Shown here one piece after another: positions 1 to 38,400 of a stretch of DNA of 64,000 nucleotides. The notes under the pieces were generated by a model. It was not told where the DNA came from. It worked only from the letters and a program-made list of their open reading frames with translations, and made no database searches. The DNA is from Albula goreensis. Its lineage: Eukaryota; Chordata; Actinopteri; Albuliformes; Albulidae. Position 1 is the stretch's first letter. The number at the start of each line of letters is the position of its first letter. Both the position numbers and the translations under genes were made by a program. Location: NCBI GenBank assembly GCA_022829145.1, contig CM040748.1, positions 5,907,501-5,971,500 on the forward strand, given 5' to 3'.

Positions 1-224
1 CAGCGAAGGAGGAAGATAATGGATAAACAGAAGAGTGTGAAGGAAGAAGATCAATAATTTAGGGAGGGAGAGAAGTGAGCAGAAGAGAAACTGGCAGACA
101 GTACTGAATGAGTGAGAGGAGAACAACAGTGTGCGCAGGAGTAAGAGAAGTAGAAGAATGAATTGAGGTGTGAAAGGTGAAGCTGAAGGAGGTGTGCTGC
201 ACAGGTGCAGTACAGGTAGCTCAC

Positions 225-26132
<25,908 letters not shown>

Positions 26133-26344
26133 CACTCCGGAAAAATATCTTACTGTCTTTTACTTAGGATTGACCTAAGATTCTAACTTCAGGCGAACCT
26201 GAACTATGGAAAACTACGACACACTGATCTGTGTTTTCTGTAAACGCTATTCACAGGTAAATTCGGATCAATTCTTCCTCAGAGTATCCCCGAAGCTCTG
26301 CCCTAGCACTACACTCCTAAACATTTTCGAGCTCAGAGGCGTTC

Positions 26345-26352
26345 TGACGTCA
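26345..26352. promoter_or_regulatory. full CRE palindrome upstream of smurf1
   Basis: TGACGTCA, the complete cAMP response element bound by CREB/ATF proteins, lies 213 bp upstream of the smurf1 start codon in a locally CpG-rich stretch (26335-26400). Position and composition suit the smurf1 core promoter; the transcription start was not located. Confidence 0.45.
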
Positions 26353-28587
26353 GGCAGAACGGCAGGACGTGCGCGTACTCGAAGGGCACCCGAGCACTGC
26401 ATCGACAAGCCACTCGTTAACAATTGAGTTGACAGTAATTTGTAATTTCCTAACAATACACTTTCAATAATCATCATTTTTATATTACAATAATTGACTC
26501 GAATAAAAATGATTATTTTCTAAAATAGGTACAATTTCTAGAAAGGTTTTTGTTTGAATGCTTTATCTCCTTTTCAGATCATGATTCCCAAAATGACATT
26601 TTCGGGCGCATATAGTCACTGCCCTTCAGATAAGGTTTGAGACTGTGTGCTTAAACGCTGAAATAGACAGACAATAATAATCATATGCTTTATTAAGAAT
26701 CAATATTTTCAATCTCATGATCAGGTGTGAACAAGAATTGTTAAACATGATTTCATCATCTTTTTGAACCTAGCAGCCTGTAACGGTATTGCGTTATTTG
26801 TCTCACTTGATCCACTTCACGTGGTTGATGACAAGCACGTGGTCTTCTGTGATTAACGATGATACATCTGAGTGTTTTGCCACACCAAGGTGGGACACCT
26901 CATGTCAATTCAACAAGTCAGGTTTTGTAAATACTGGATGTCACTGGACTGTGGATAAAAAAGTCAGGAAAAGAGGGCTTAACCCTAATGAACTTGTTTA
27001 CACTGACAGATTCTTACAGCTTAATAGTTGCCATCTTTTATTCAGCCCAACAGCTGAAAAATATCCCTATGGTTAAGGTAAGCTCTGGCCAGACAAGCAG
27101 AGGTGTATGTAAACATATCGTCATTAAATCGAAGTTTATGGTCATAGAACGTTTTCCCAGTAACACTGATAACTAAGAGATAAGTCTTCCATGTAAGCTT
27201 CCATTTAGCCCTTCCTGAGGGTTAGTTTTCAATAAAACATGCATATAGCATTATATTTGAGAAGGCAAACTTATTTAGAGGGGAAAGCAAATAGGTTATC
27301 CCATTCTTCATTTTTTTAAACTAGCGGGGAGGGAAGACAAGTACCAATGGATTTTCCCATTTTAAATTTAATGAACATTAATGCGTTCGAATGATAACCT
27401 AAATATGGATGGGCCAATGAGAGTAGGGGAGATGCATAGCAACAGTTGTTGCCAAGGGCCTCTCGTGTCAAGGTTTAACATTATTGGTGAGAAGAAGCAG
27501 GAAAAGCAAAGAGGAGACAGGAAAAGAAAGAAATACATTGTGGGCTCTTGTAAAATGTTAGCCAAGGACCCTCAGACAATACACTGAGTTTGTCCTGAGT
27601 ACAAGAGGAACTGCAGGACAGGGTCTTCCTGTAGTGATATAGCTTCGGGCAGGAGGGAAAAGAAACTACGGCCTTAATCTGTGGAATTCCTAGGAATTCT
27701 GCATGAGGGGGTAGGGAAATAGCCTTGAATGCACACACCCTATGAGTGAATATATTTGGAAACATATATATTAGCTGAATATTTATGAAAATATGCATAA
27801 ATACATTAATAAAATGCATTCATAAAATGTATGTAGTTGGCTTGCACAATTCAAAAAAAGAAACAGGCTTAGTTTCTACAGTAGGCGAGGCACATTCAGC
27901 TAATTCATTGGTAAATATTGAAAAGCTTAAGTTTGTTTCTCCTCCATTTCATAATACTACTACTGATAATAATAATAATATTAATAATCTATTCATGACT
28001 CCCTTAAATTTCTTAAACATAATAATAAACAATATACTTTTGTTTCACTCAAAAGGTTAATGCAAACGAACTACAGGCTGAAAAATCACAAGGTCTCTAG
28101 GCCCTCCAATAACTTTACTCCAAGTTGTTCACTATAAAATGCCCTAAATCACAAGGAAATATCCTGTAAATGTTTTATTTATGTTTTTTTTATATATATT
28201 TATATTTTTAAGTATTTGAAGAGCCTATTGCTAATACATATACCTATAAACCTCTAACTGTCAATCAAACATAGTGCAGGTTGAAATAACATGGCCAATT
28301 TCATTTGAGAGATCCCGTGTCTGAAGTTCTTCCGCTTTTTCTCAGATCCACTGATATTGATCCACTCACACAAAACTGTTTTGAACCACAGCTCAAACTA
28401 TTAAGCAGACTATATTACACTACACAGAAGTTTCAAATATGAGAATGCAAAAGGACACTTCCCATGGATACCCTGATTTTTTACCCTTAAATATGTTGAG
28501 TATTGGCTTCCTAAATTGTCATGAATTTATGGTCATTTACCATGAGGAATCCTGATTCAGTGCTGTCTCCCAGCTTCCTACAGTCTG

Positions 28588-28601
28588 CTTCCCCCTAGTG
28601 G
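28588..28601 (-). promoter_or_regulatory. CTCF-like motif between smurf1 and myh16
   Basis: The reverse complement CCACTAGGGGGAAG matches the CTCF core with one mismatch. Together with a second site at 29609-29622 (CCAGCAGGTGGTAG, one mismatch, same orientation) it is placed where an insulator between a broadly expressed gene and a muscle gene would be expected. Prediction only. Confidence 0.3.
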
Positions 28602-29094
28602 CCTGGAGCACTTCTATTGTACATTACTGTAATGGACAAAGAAGTGCTCATAGAGAACCAAAAACTATTAAATGAAGAAGTGAAAAACAAAAAGAAGAAT
28701 ATGGCAGAAGTAATTTGTGTTTTCTAGTTCTGCTTAGCTATATTTTGTTTGTGTTTTTCCTAACATTATTGTGTTTGTGGGTTTGTGTGTGTATGTCTGT
28801 ACCTAGTGATTATGAGAAATATGATCATCTCTAGTCTCAGCCCTTCAAATTTCAAATGCATGAAACTCTGGTACCACAGGTGAGGTGGGTCCTCAGTGCA
28901 CGAGACTTGATTTTACATCCACCAGATTATCATATTCCTGAGATTATGTGATCAGACACATTAATTAAGATGATCATCTCGAGCAGCCATTAGACGGAGC
29001 AAAGCGCTTAAAGCGCGCTGATTCGATGGAGAAATAATCCATAGCTGGACCATTTAAATCAGTGCAGTGCACAATACACAAAAGCGTCTAGGTA

Positions 29095-29107
29095 GGGTCA
29101 TTGACCC
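29095..29107. promoter_or_regulatory. IR-1 nuclear-receptor-type palindrome
   Basis: GGGTCATTGACCC is a perfect inverted repeat of two hexamer half-sites with a one-base spacer, the IR-1 layout bound by some RXR heterodimers such as FXR-RXR (established knowledge). A third half-site, AGGTCA, lies at 29128-29133, and GTCATTGACC / GGTCAATGAC form a 10-bp inverted repeat around it. It is about 2.8 kb upstream of the predicted myh16 start. Confidence 0.35.
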
Positions 29108-31874
29108 TTCACACAGTAAGGGCCTTTAGGTCAATGACTGGTCTGTGCTGTTTCTTCAAACAGCCCCTCACTGACTTTGGCTTCCAATAACAAACACTGA
29201 TCAATACATTTGTAGTAAAGTGTGTTTATTTTGGTACGGATGACTTGCTTTTGGCCCAATGTATGCTTTTCCTCTTTCAGTAATTTTGCCTTTTTTACAC
29301 TGAAATATACATACACTATTACACCTTATATATATGCATTGTTAGACAGACAGACAGAGTGTGTGTAGTGTGTGTGTGTTTATATTGAATTTGCAATGGC
29401 ACTGTTAAAGTGACCATGAATAAAACTTAGTAGCAGAAACCAGTCTAAGCACTCCCTTTAGCAATTGTCTGTTTCCTACTCAGCAATTTTGAGCATCTGT
29501 GTTGGGTCATTGTTATCCAGCCATTTAGAACTGTTCTACAAGTCCCCAGGGCGCACGCATAAGCATTCCAGGGGATTACAAAAAGAGATTTCCTCTCTAA
29601 GCTCAACTCTACCACCTGCTGGCAAGGAACACCCAAAGAGGTACGTCATCATGCATTTTAATTTCAGATGACTGAACCTGGGGGAATATTTTTTTTTTTT
29701 TTTTTAACAATTATCATTGACAATATGACATCATTGTAGGGTCCCAGTAATGGAGAACCAACATTGCTACCAGTTAATGTATGTTAACCATAAGCTTCCT
29801 GAAGAAATAATATGATGTCATTAGCAGCAGGTACTGTGAAGCATGTACAACTGCAGATGCAGTCTGGCAGACCTCTTCAGTATTTCCTCAACACATGGGC
29901 ACCTTCCAGTGCAAGACTGCATGCATGAAAATAACACAATCAATTACAGATGTCAGAGGAGATATGTCATTGTTATTTATGCATGAGAAAGGCATAATCG
30001 TTATGTATTTTAATTGCCTTCTCTGCCTATGTGTTTTTCTGATTAATGAGAGAACTGAGAATGAGAACGCCATACTTTTGTTCTCCTTTCTCTAAATCCT
30101 CAGAGGCAATGAACATATTGACAGGTTTAGGGACTATGACGATCAGAGAGGACAAAGTGATTGATCCATATATTCAAATACGATACAGTATTCAACTAAT
30201 CATTCTTATTTAGCCATCAATGTGATGCTGTAATTGAAGAGCATTTAAACTACAGTATATGTATCTCTATGGACTAGGCAGTAAAACCAGACATGGTTAA
30301 TTACTTGTTTAAAATGAATTGAATTATGTGTAGTAAAGGTGCCACAACACATTAATTAGCAACATAATTAAGATGTAAATGATGGTAGCATGTAACCTTC
30401 AGGCACTGTCATAGAGAACTTTATCCTCTTGACTCATTCAGAGGCATGACTTTAAGAATGTAAAAGGTAATTCTTTATTAAATTGCATTACTGCTTGTTG
30501 TCTTGCTTGAAGTGGTTTCTGAGAGCATGAAAGTATAAAAAAAGCTAGAGGTTAAACAATTCATGGGTTGCTCAATCCAAAATAAACCAGCCTAATCATT
30601 AATGCTAAGATATGAGAGTAAGAACGAGCTGCGTGTTCCTTTTCTTCACTCAGCACCTGGCAAATTTGGGCCGTAACAGTATCTTGAGCAGGCATTGTCC
30701 CTGGGGTGATGAAACTCAACACTTGTGCACATATAAAGACGTCCGTTACAGCTTCGCCACACATCAGTGCCAAGTTGGGATGCTGAAGCAGGTGGGTGCA
30801 GTCCACAAAAATGTCTACCATTTCTGTCAGCAAAATAAAGTGCCATTCCAATTCATTTTGCCTTTGGTTCAATGACAAGTATGAATTTCATTTGTGTCAG
30901 TCCTTGTGACATAACCCTTCATTGTAAATGCTTCCCGGCAAAGAGTTAAACTCTTTGATTTATTAAATATACGTCAAATAAAAAGGCTACAACAGTACTA
31001 AAATTATTTAAAACTTTAAAACGTCATTAAAAGACAGAAGAAATGTTGAAAATCACATCTAAGACTCTAAAGTTTACATGTGCACAAATAGGCCTATGTT
31101 GCTAAAGGAAGACCAAAGCATGTTCAATGAAACAATGCTGTTACCTCACACAATAAAATCATATTTAACAAATGTTACATGTATTTGCTTGATTTTATCA
31201 ATACTTATTCACTACAGATACATATAGCACTCTAGCCTTTCTCTAGATTGTTCTCCAGAATCGCTCCCCATATATGATTTTATACTGCTCTCTATCGTGA
31301 GATGAAAAAAAAAATCCACATAAAAATACATTCTTTCCGTTTGTACTTATATAAAAACATGGCACACCATCTGAGAGAACACCATTATGGCTATATCCAG
31401 TGTCCCCCTGGTTGGCTCATTGCATGTGATTGGCATGCTGGCATCAGTTCTTGAGGGCTGCTCTCAGAATCCCTCTCCTGGGAACGTGACTGACAGCTGG
31501 AGGTGGAAAGTCATCCCTACGACCTTACAGCAGCTTGACATTGCCCTTCAACCGCTCCCTATTGGAGAGGAGGTGAATCCTAATTTAATTAAAATCACAC
31601 CCGACAGACTTAGCAACAGCGCCCACTTTCTTAAAATCAACTTTCATAAAATTCTGTCAACCTTTACCTTTCTTCCAAAGGGTCAGTGCTTTGGTGCTTC
31701 TAAACAAATCAATGCTGAGTGTTCAAGATTCTCAAAAAGGGCATAAGGAGATTGAAGGATTCCCAAAGCCCCAAACCAACAACTGATCTTTCCCAGATGG
31801 GCGTCTTGCTATTCTAACTTCGTGGTAAGGGCATTTTTAATAGATTCTGCCAAGTCAGGACTTCCAGAAGGCGA

Positions 31875-31881
31875 TATATAA
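31875..31881 (+). promoter_or_regulatory. predicted TATA box of myh16
   Basis: TATATAA lies about 30 bp upstream of a plausible transcription start near 31905, followed by a short leader ending in a clean GTGAGT donor. TATA-driven promoters with a small untranslated first exon are common in sarcomeric myosin genes. A CAGCTG E-box is at 31494-31499. Not verified experimentally. Confidence 0.5.
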
Positions 31882-31904
31882 CAGCCCCCCTGATATGACA
31901 CAAC

Positions 31905-31936
31905 ATCATCACCAACACTTTCTCCATCCCGCTCTG
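31905..31936 (+). other. myh16: predicted myh16 noncoding leader exon
   Basis: A short segment ends in GCTCTG followed by the donor gtgagt at 31937. It would splice to the exon starting near 32409 (acceptor ctgtag), which carries the start codon at 32429. The 5' limit is an estimate from the TATA box position. Confidence 0.4.
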
Positions 31937-32194
31937 GTGAGTGCAGATCCCCAACCAGCGTTTATCTCACGCTCTGTGACAAATGGGCAAATGTAAATGA
32001 TTTATTCCATCCTTTGGACGTAGTCTAAGTAGAGCCTAACTATTGTTATTATTATTGTTATTGTTGTAATTATTATTAACATTCTTATTATTATACTGAA
32101 AGCAGTTAAGGGTATTACACAGATTGGTAGTAAGTACAATCGGTTATGGCTGAGATTACTTGTTCATTACCTTGGCTGTTCTGGCTCATTGTGT

Positions 32195-32266
32195 GCACTT
32201 TTTTTAAGTCACTCTGGGTAAGAGTGTCTGCAAAATTCCTATATGTAAATGTATTATCAAGTGCTA
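32195..32266 (-). repeat. fragment of dispersed GCATTTAGCAGATGC-type repeat
   Basis: On the minus strand this reads CATTTACATATAGGAATTTT then GCAGACACTCTTACCCAGAG and TGACTT. It aligns with the copies at 11941, 37134 and 59632. It lies in the predicted first intron of myh16. Confidence 0.5.
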
Positions 32267-32428
32267 AATAGGAAACAAATAGTGTAATAGATTTTGTCAT
32301 TCACATATATTTATGCCAGGTGAACATCTATAAAACTCAGTCTTAAGTTTTTCAGAGATTATTTTTTTATTCATTAAGAAATCCATGTTGCTCAGTTTGT
32401 ACCTGTAGGTCTGTGAAGCTCTAGCACG

Positions 32429-35400
32429 ATGCCGGGTGGGTATAAAGGAGAGTGTGGGGACGATGTGGACCCCATGCCCTTCCTGGCTCCTTCAGAGAAG
32501 GAAAAGCTGGAAGCCATGGCCAAGCCCTACGACATCAAGAGATCGTGCTGGGTGAAGGACGATAAAGAAGCCTTCATCGCCGGCGAGATCCAGTCTGAGG
32601 AGGGTGACAAAGTTACCATCAAGACTGTCAAGAACACCGTAAGGCTTCACCTCACCCCAACTACGTTTATACATTAAAGATGTATATATATACAGTTTAG
32701 GTGTGTTTTAGAATATGATATGTTGCAATTTAATACTGAGGTATTTCTTACCTTATTCTTTCTCAATGTTCAATGATCTTGTTTACAATGATCAGAAGAA
32801 ATCATGAAGTAACCACAAAGTGAATTATGTGGGGTAAAGCCTGTCAAAAACAGTTGTTGTAAAGTGTGATAACAAGACCAGACATAATTTGGGTTTTTTT
32901 GGGGTGGGGGAATACTCTGAAATCAAGCCTTTGAACTACTTGGGATATGGCATATCCTAAATTCCAATGCTTCAGCGATCTCACATTTCAAGTAATTAAT
33001 TGTGTCCTATGAGACTGAAATGACAGTTTAGTTCTGTCCTGAGAGATTTTGTAAGTGGATTACAACAGGACAAAAGCAACAGAAGAGACAGATTGCTATT
33101 TTAGTGTTATTTCTGATTTACAGCAAGCAAGACCTTGTACTATTCCTCACACACATACAGACGTACACATACACCAACACACATTTCATGTCTGACAGAT
33201 AGACTGTGTTTACTTACATTTACTCTGTGGATTTTTTTTCCCCAGACTGTCACCATTAAGAAGGATGACATTCAGCAAATGAATCCACCTAAGTTCTACC
33301 AGGCCAACGACATGGCTAACCTGACCTTCCTAAACGAAGCCAGTGTGATGGAAAACCTACGCTCACGCTACGTTAATATGAGAATCTATGTAAGCCCTAC
33401 TAATTAATCAAAAGGCCTGTTGATGACGGCAGGCTATGTTAACCCAGTTTGAAATCAGTCCTGCAGCTAACTTATTAATGTTCTTCGTGTTTGACCCTGA
33501 ATCACTGAATTGTTAACCATTTTTCAGTAACTCCTAAAAACTCCCAATATAATGTAGTCTTTGTAGAAGTGCCAACCTGTCAGTGAGAAAGACGTTAATG
33601 ACTGTTTATTTACCCTGTTATTTGCAGACGTACTCTGGCCTCTTCTGTGTGACAATCAATCCTTACAAGTGGCTTCCCATCTACGGCGGCAAAGTCGCCC
33701 AAATGTTCAAGGGGAAGAAGCGCAGTGAGGTGCCTCCCCATCTCTTCTCCATCTCTGACAATGCCTACCATGACATGCTGATGGGTAAGTCCTGTCATAA
33801 TAGTGAGCAGGTAACACAAAACACTGGAACTGTCCACATTTTTAAGCAAGTCGTACTTTCGGACTGCCATAAAGCCTATCATATTCAAATCTGATTTAAA
33901 TACAATGGTATGTAATAACAAATGCACACACTACTTCGTAACGCTCATGAAAACATGCTGCGGCTTCGGCGGTTCGTCGGCTCGAGCCCGCCAGTTTGAA
34001 TTGGATCACGGTGCCGTTAACGTTGTGTTAAGAGTGTAACTTTGTACAGTATTTGGTTTATAATTGTCTCTTAGTATTTGCCCTTGTACCCATACCTCCA
34101 AAGCGTAAATCAGATGCAAGTGCTGATAATGCATCAAATAAGAGGAAAACGATTACGATTGAAAGTACAGTATTTGGAAGTCTTTCTTAAGTGTTTTGTA
34201 TGCAGAGAAATGTAAAATGCATACTATATGTATACTACTACTAACTGACGCTAAATACAAACCGTATGTACCTGTTCCGGCTAACACACAAATTCGATTT
34301 AAAGACAGACTTAGGAACTGATCTCGTTCGTAATCCTGGCACGGGCTGTATTTGATGAGGCTGTACAGCATAGTGAACTGCCATGAAATTGAATTAAAAA
34401 AAAAAAAAAACCATTGATTTCAATAGAAGATGAATTGAGAAAACAGAACAATCAGTGCAGATCATTTATTGCAAGGTTCATTGGAGTTCAACACAATAGT
34501 TTATTAGGGATATAGTGGGTGTGTCATTTATCTTCATAAACAGTTATGTTTATGGAAGAGCAGAGCAGACTTATACTTAATACCTGTGATTTTCCTACAA
34601 GGAGACTGAGAGGTTAAGTGATACAGAGTGAAATTTACTTTATATTCAGTCACTTTTTTCCTCCATTTCAGAGCATGAAAACCAGTCTATGCTTATTACG
34701 TGAGTATTGTTTGAATGATTCAATTTTGTAAACGAGTGAAATGCTGCAATTTAAAACACAATTCATGAAGCGATGTGGGAAAAACTATACCAATGTATTT
34801 CACTAACTCCCTCTGATTCCTAGCGGAGAATCTGGTGCTGGCAAGACTGAGAACACGAAGAAGGTCATTCAGTACTTCGCCAACGTGGGCGCAAGTGGTG
34901 GGAAACAATCCCCCGATTCCAAGGTAACTGCTCTAAACTGCGCTAACTGTTACATAAACTTAGTGAATTGGATGGAAATGTACTTTGTCGTTAGCCAGTT
35001 TTGCTCACCATTCGCTTTCCGTAGGGCTCTCTGGAGGATCAAATCATCCAAGCTAACCCTGTGCTGGAAGCTTTTGGCAACGCCAAAACCACTAGGAACA
35101 ACAACTCCTCCAGATTTGTAAGGCTCTGTTTTTTTTTAATGCACAATCACATGTCATGATTAATGGGAATAAACATTCAAATGTGCTGTACATAAGAAGT
35201 ACTATGGCTAAAGTGTAACTGATTAAGGTGTAAACTGATGAATGAATTAAGTCAAATGACAGATGTGACAGAAAATGTGATGATATTGTCCGTATCACCC
35301 ATGATATATTGCCCCTGTATTTTTTCAGCCCATTTCTAAGGTGTGATATTTTGTAGAATGAGAATCACAGTGTCATATTTCTCTCATTCCCTACAGGGTA

Positions 35401-38400
35401 AATTTATCCGAATCCATTTTGGACCAACAGCTAAGCTGGCTGGAGCCGACATTGAGAGCTGTAAGTAATCAGTTCCCACCTGTGTGAAAGGTATTTAATC
35501 TATATATGACAAAGGGTTTAGGCAATGTTTGCAGTTTCATTCTTTGCCATTGATGGCAATCAGCCTGATAAAAATTCCAGTCTGAAATGTTAGAAAATGT
35601 ATATATAAGAAAAGTTATTATTCTGAGTCCTGGGTTGGGTCAGTCACTTTCGCAATTACATTATTCCCAGTCATGCACTTTCTCTGTACCGAAGACTAAA
35701 CACAGAAGATGCAGGTGTAAAGTGCTCTTAGATTAGGATCAAAAACTCTTCATAAGAGTACTCAAACGAGCCTATGTGGTTCTTTCATCCTCCAGACCTG
35801 CTGGAGAAGTCACGTGTCATTTCTCAGCAAGCTGCAGAACGTGGTTACCACATCTTCTACCAGCTGCTCTCAGGAAAGAAACCAGAACTTCTGGGTACGT
35901 TTAAACTTTTTTTTTTTTTAATTATTGCACTTAGTCTGGCCAGATACAGCCTCATTGTCTCACAGCCACATTGTTAATAGGCATTGCCAATATTGACAGA
36001 ACCTGCAACAATTTCATTTAAATTCAAAAGGTGTTCGTGGAGAGAACTAGAATACTTTGCAGCCATACTGGATTGAGTAGAGTAACACCAGTCCTGACAC
36101 TGTGGGGCTTTTCAAATCACGCATGGCAATCTGTCACATAATTATTGAAGTGTTAGGGCTGACTGGAGTTTCAGTATTGTCCTTCACGCACATATTTCCG
36201 TTTACAGAGGCACTGTTGCTGGTCCCAGACCCCAGTCAGTATGTGTGGGTCTGCCAGGGCGTGACCATAGTGGACAACATGGATGACGGTGAAGAGTTGC
36301 TTCTCACCGATGTGAGTGTAACATTGGAAGCAGAAGAATGCAGTCTGTCCCCTCTGGCCAAATATAAAGCCGTGTTGACAGGGCCTCTTTCTTTTCCCCT
36401 TACCTTACCTCTAACGCAGAGGTCCTCAATTAATTTACAGGTATTTTTACAGCTGATCTGTGTTATTTAATATGTGTTATTGTCTCCTTATGTTTTCAAG
36501 GTTGCCTTTGATGTGCTGGGCTTCACACCAGAGGAGAAAAGAAGTATCTATTGTCTGACCGGTGGCATCATGCACTTTGGGAACATGAAGTTCAAGCAGA
36601 AGCCAAGAGAGGAGCAAGCTGACGTTGACACAACCGAGGGTAAAGATGAGCAATAAATTACAACAATTTATATTTCTCACTTTCCTGCTACCTTGAGATT
36701 TAACAATGTGGTTTATAAATTGGATATCCCAAGAATGGTTCAGTTGCAGTAGAATACTATTCATAATAAAGTGTGGTTTGGTTCTAATGTTAAAAGTTCT
36801 AATATCTCCCTATTCGACCTCCTTCCAGTGGCTGACAAAGTCGCTCACCTGATGGGAATCAACTCAGGTGAGCTGCAAAAGGGTATCACCAGACCTCGTG
36901 TGAAGGTGGGGAATGAGTTCGTGACCAAAGGTCAGAACCAGGACCAGTGCGTCTACTCCATCGGCGCTCTGGCCAAGGCCGTCTACGACAGAATGTTCAA
37001 GTGGATGGTCACCAGAATCAACAAGACCCTGGACACCAAGATGCAACGCCAGTATTTCATTGGTGTACTGGACATTGCTGGCTTTGAGATCTTCGAGGTA
37101 AAATTGATAACTCTAATCAGAGCCCTAAATTGCACATTTACATTACAGCCATTAAGGTAATGCTTTTATCCAAAGTGAGTTGATTAGGCTAACCAGGGGC
37201 CAATGCCCCCTGGGAGCAGTGTGGGGTTAGGGGTCTTGCTCAAGGGCCCAGCAGCCATGGTTTTGGGCTACACTAGACTAATGGTGTTGCCTCTAGACTA
37301 CAGTGTACTGCTCATGTATGTACATTGATCTGACCAATCTCAACTTCTGCCCGATATTTCCTGTTGCAGTTCAACAGCTTTGAGCAGCTCTGCATCAACT
37401 TCACTAATGAGAAGCTGCAACAGTTTTTCAACCACCACATGTTTGTGCTGGAACAAGAGGAGTACAAGAAAGAGGGTATTGATTGGGTCTTCATTGACTT
37501 TGGTCTGGACCTGCAAGCCTGCATTGAGCTTCTGGAGAAGGTAAGTAAAAAAACAGTAAAATGTATCACTATGAAACTAAAATCTGGACTGCTTTGGTAA
37601 TTATTTTGGTAGTTTCACAGCTAACGTCCCAACTATACAATATCCCACAATTTCTCCTGTGTTTCTGAAATGAACATGTGAGGTAAATGGTGGGATTCTG
37701 TTTAGAATCAAAGATGATGAAATCTCACGCAATGTTTTACGAACTTAAAAAATCAATTTTTGCATGTTTCTTTGTCTCTCTATGCTGTAGCCAATGGGTA
37801 TCTTCTCCATCCTGGAAGAGCAGTGTGTGTTCCCCAAGGCCAGTGATCAGACCTTCAAGGCTGCCCTGTATGACAATCATCTGGGCAAGTCCAACAACTT
37901 CCTCAAGCCCAAGGGTGGGAAGAAGGGTCCCGAGGCTCATTTCGAGCTGGTCCATTACGCTGGCACTGTGAGTCGTCAAATAACAGTAAAACCAGGAGAA
38001 ACTGAACCGGGTGATATCAGGGCACCATGTGATGCTCATTAGTTTGTTTTATTTTCATACTTAGGTTGGATACAACATCTCAGGCTGGCTGGAGAAGAAC
38101 AAGGACCCCCTGAATGAGACCGTGGTCGGCCTCTTCCAGAAGTCCAGCATGGCTCTGCTGGCCGCACTCTTCAAAGAAGAGGAGGCCGCTGCCGGGGCTA
38201 AGAAGCAGAAGAAGGGTGCATCTTTCCAGACTGTCTCTGCCTTCTACAGGGTGCTCCATCCTCTCTCCTTTTACCATATTAAGCTCCTCTGAAGACCAAG
38301 CGTTCATCAAAAGAAATAGCCTGCTGTGAAGCTGTGGTGCTGGTGGACATTTTTTGATGAACTGTTCCTCTGACTCTCTTCTCCTACAGGAACAGCTGAA

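Larger units (their letters stand above)
26133..31870. other. intergenic region between divergent smurf1 and myh16
   Basis: This region holds the 5' side of smurf1 and the upstream region of myh16. Human has KPNA7 in this interval (from memory); no importin-alpha exon was recognised on either strand. Seen here are a CRE (26345), two CTCF-like sites with one mismatch each (28588-28601 and 29609-29622), an IR-1 palindrome (29095-29107) and a dense non-repetitive patch near 28890-29060. Open frames here have no recognisable protein content. Confidence 0.75.

Noticed and set aside
31387-31746. 119-codon plus-strand frame upstream of myh16
   Set aside because: No domain, no splice or promoter support; it lies in the promoter-proximal region of myh16.
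31834-31846. MEF2-like AT-rich site (reverse complement CTATTAAAAA) upstream of myh16
   Set aside because: It departs from the MEF2 consensus at a core position, so it was not listed as a regulatory site.
33960-34020. GC-rich island with a B-box-like GGCTCGAGCCC in myh16 intron 3
   Set aside because: No convincing A box or tRNA fold nearby; too little to call a SINE or tRNA gene.
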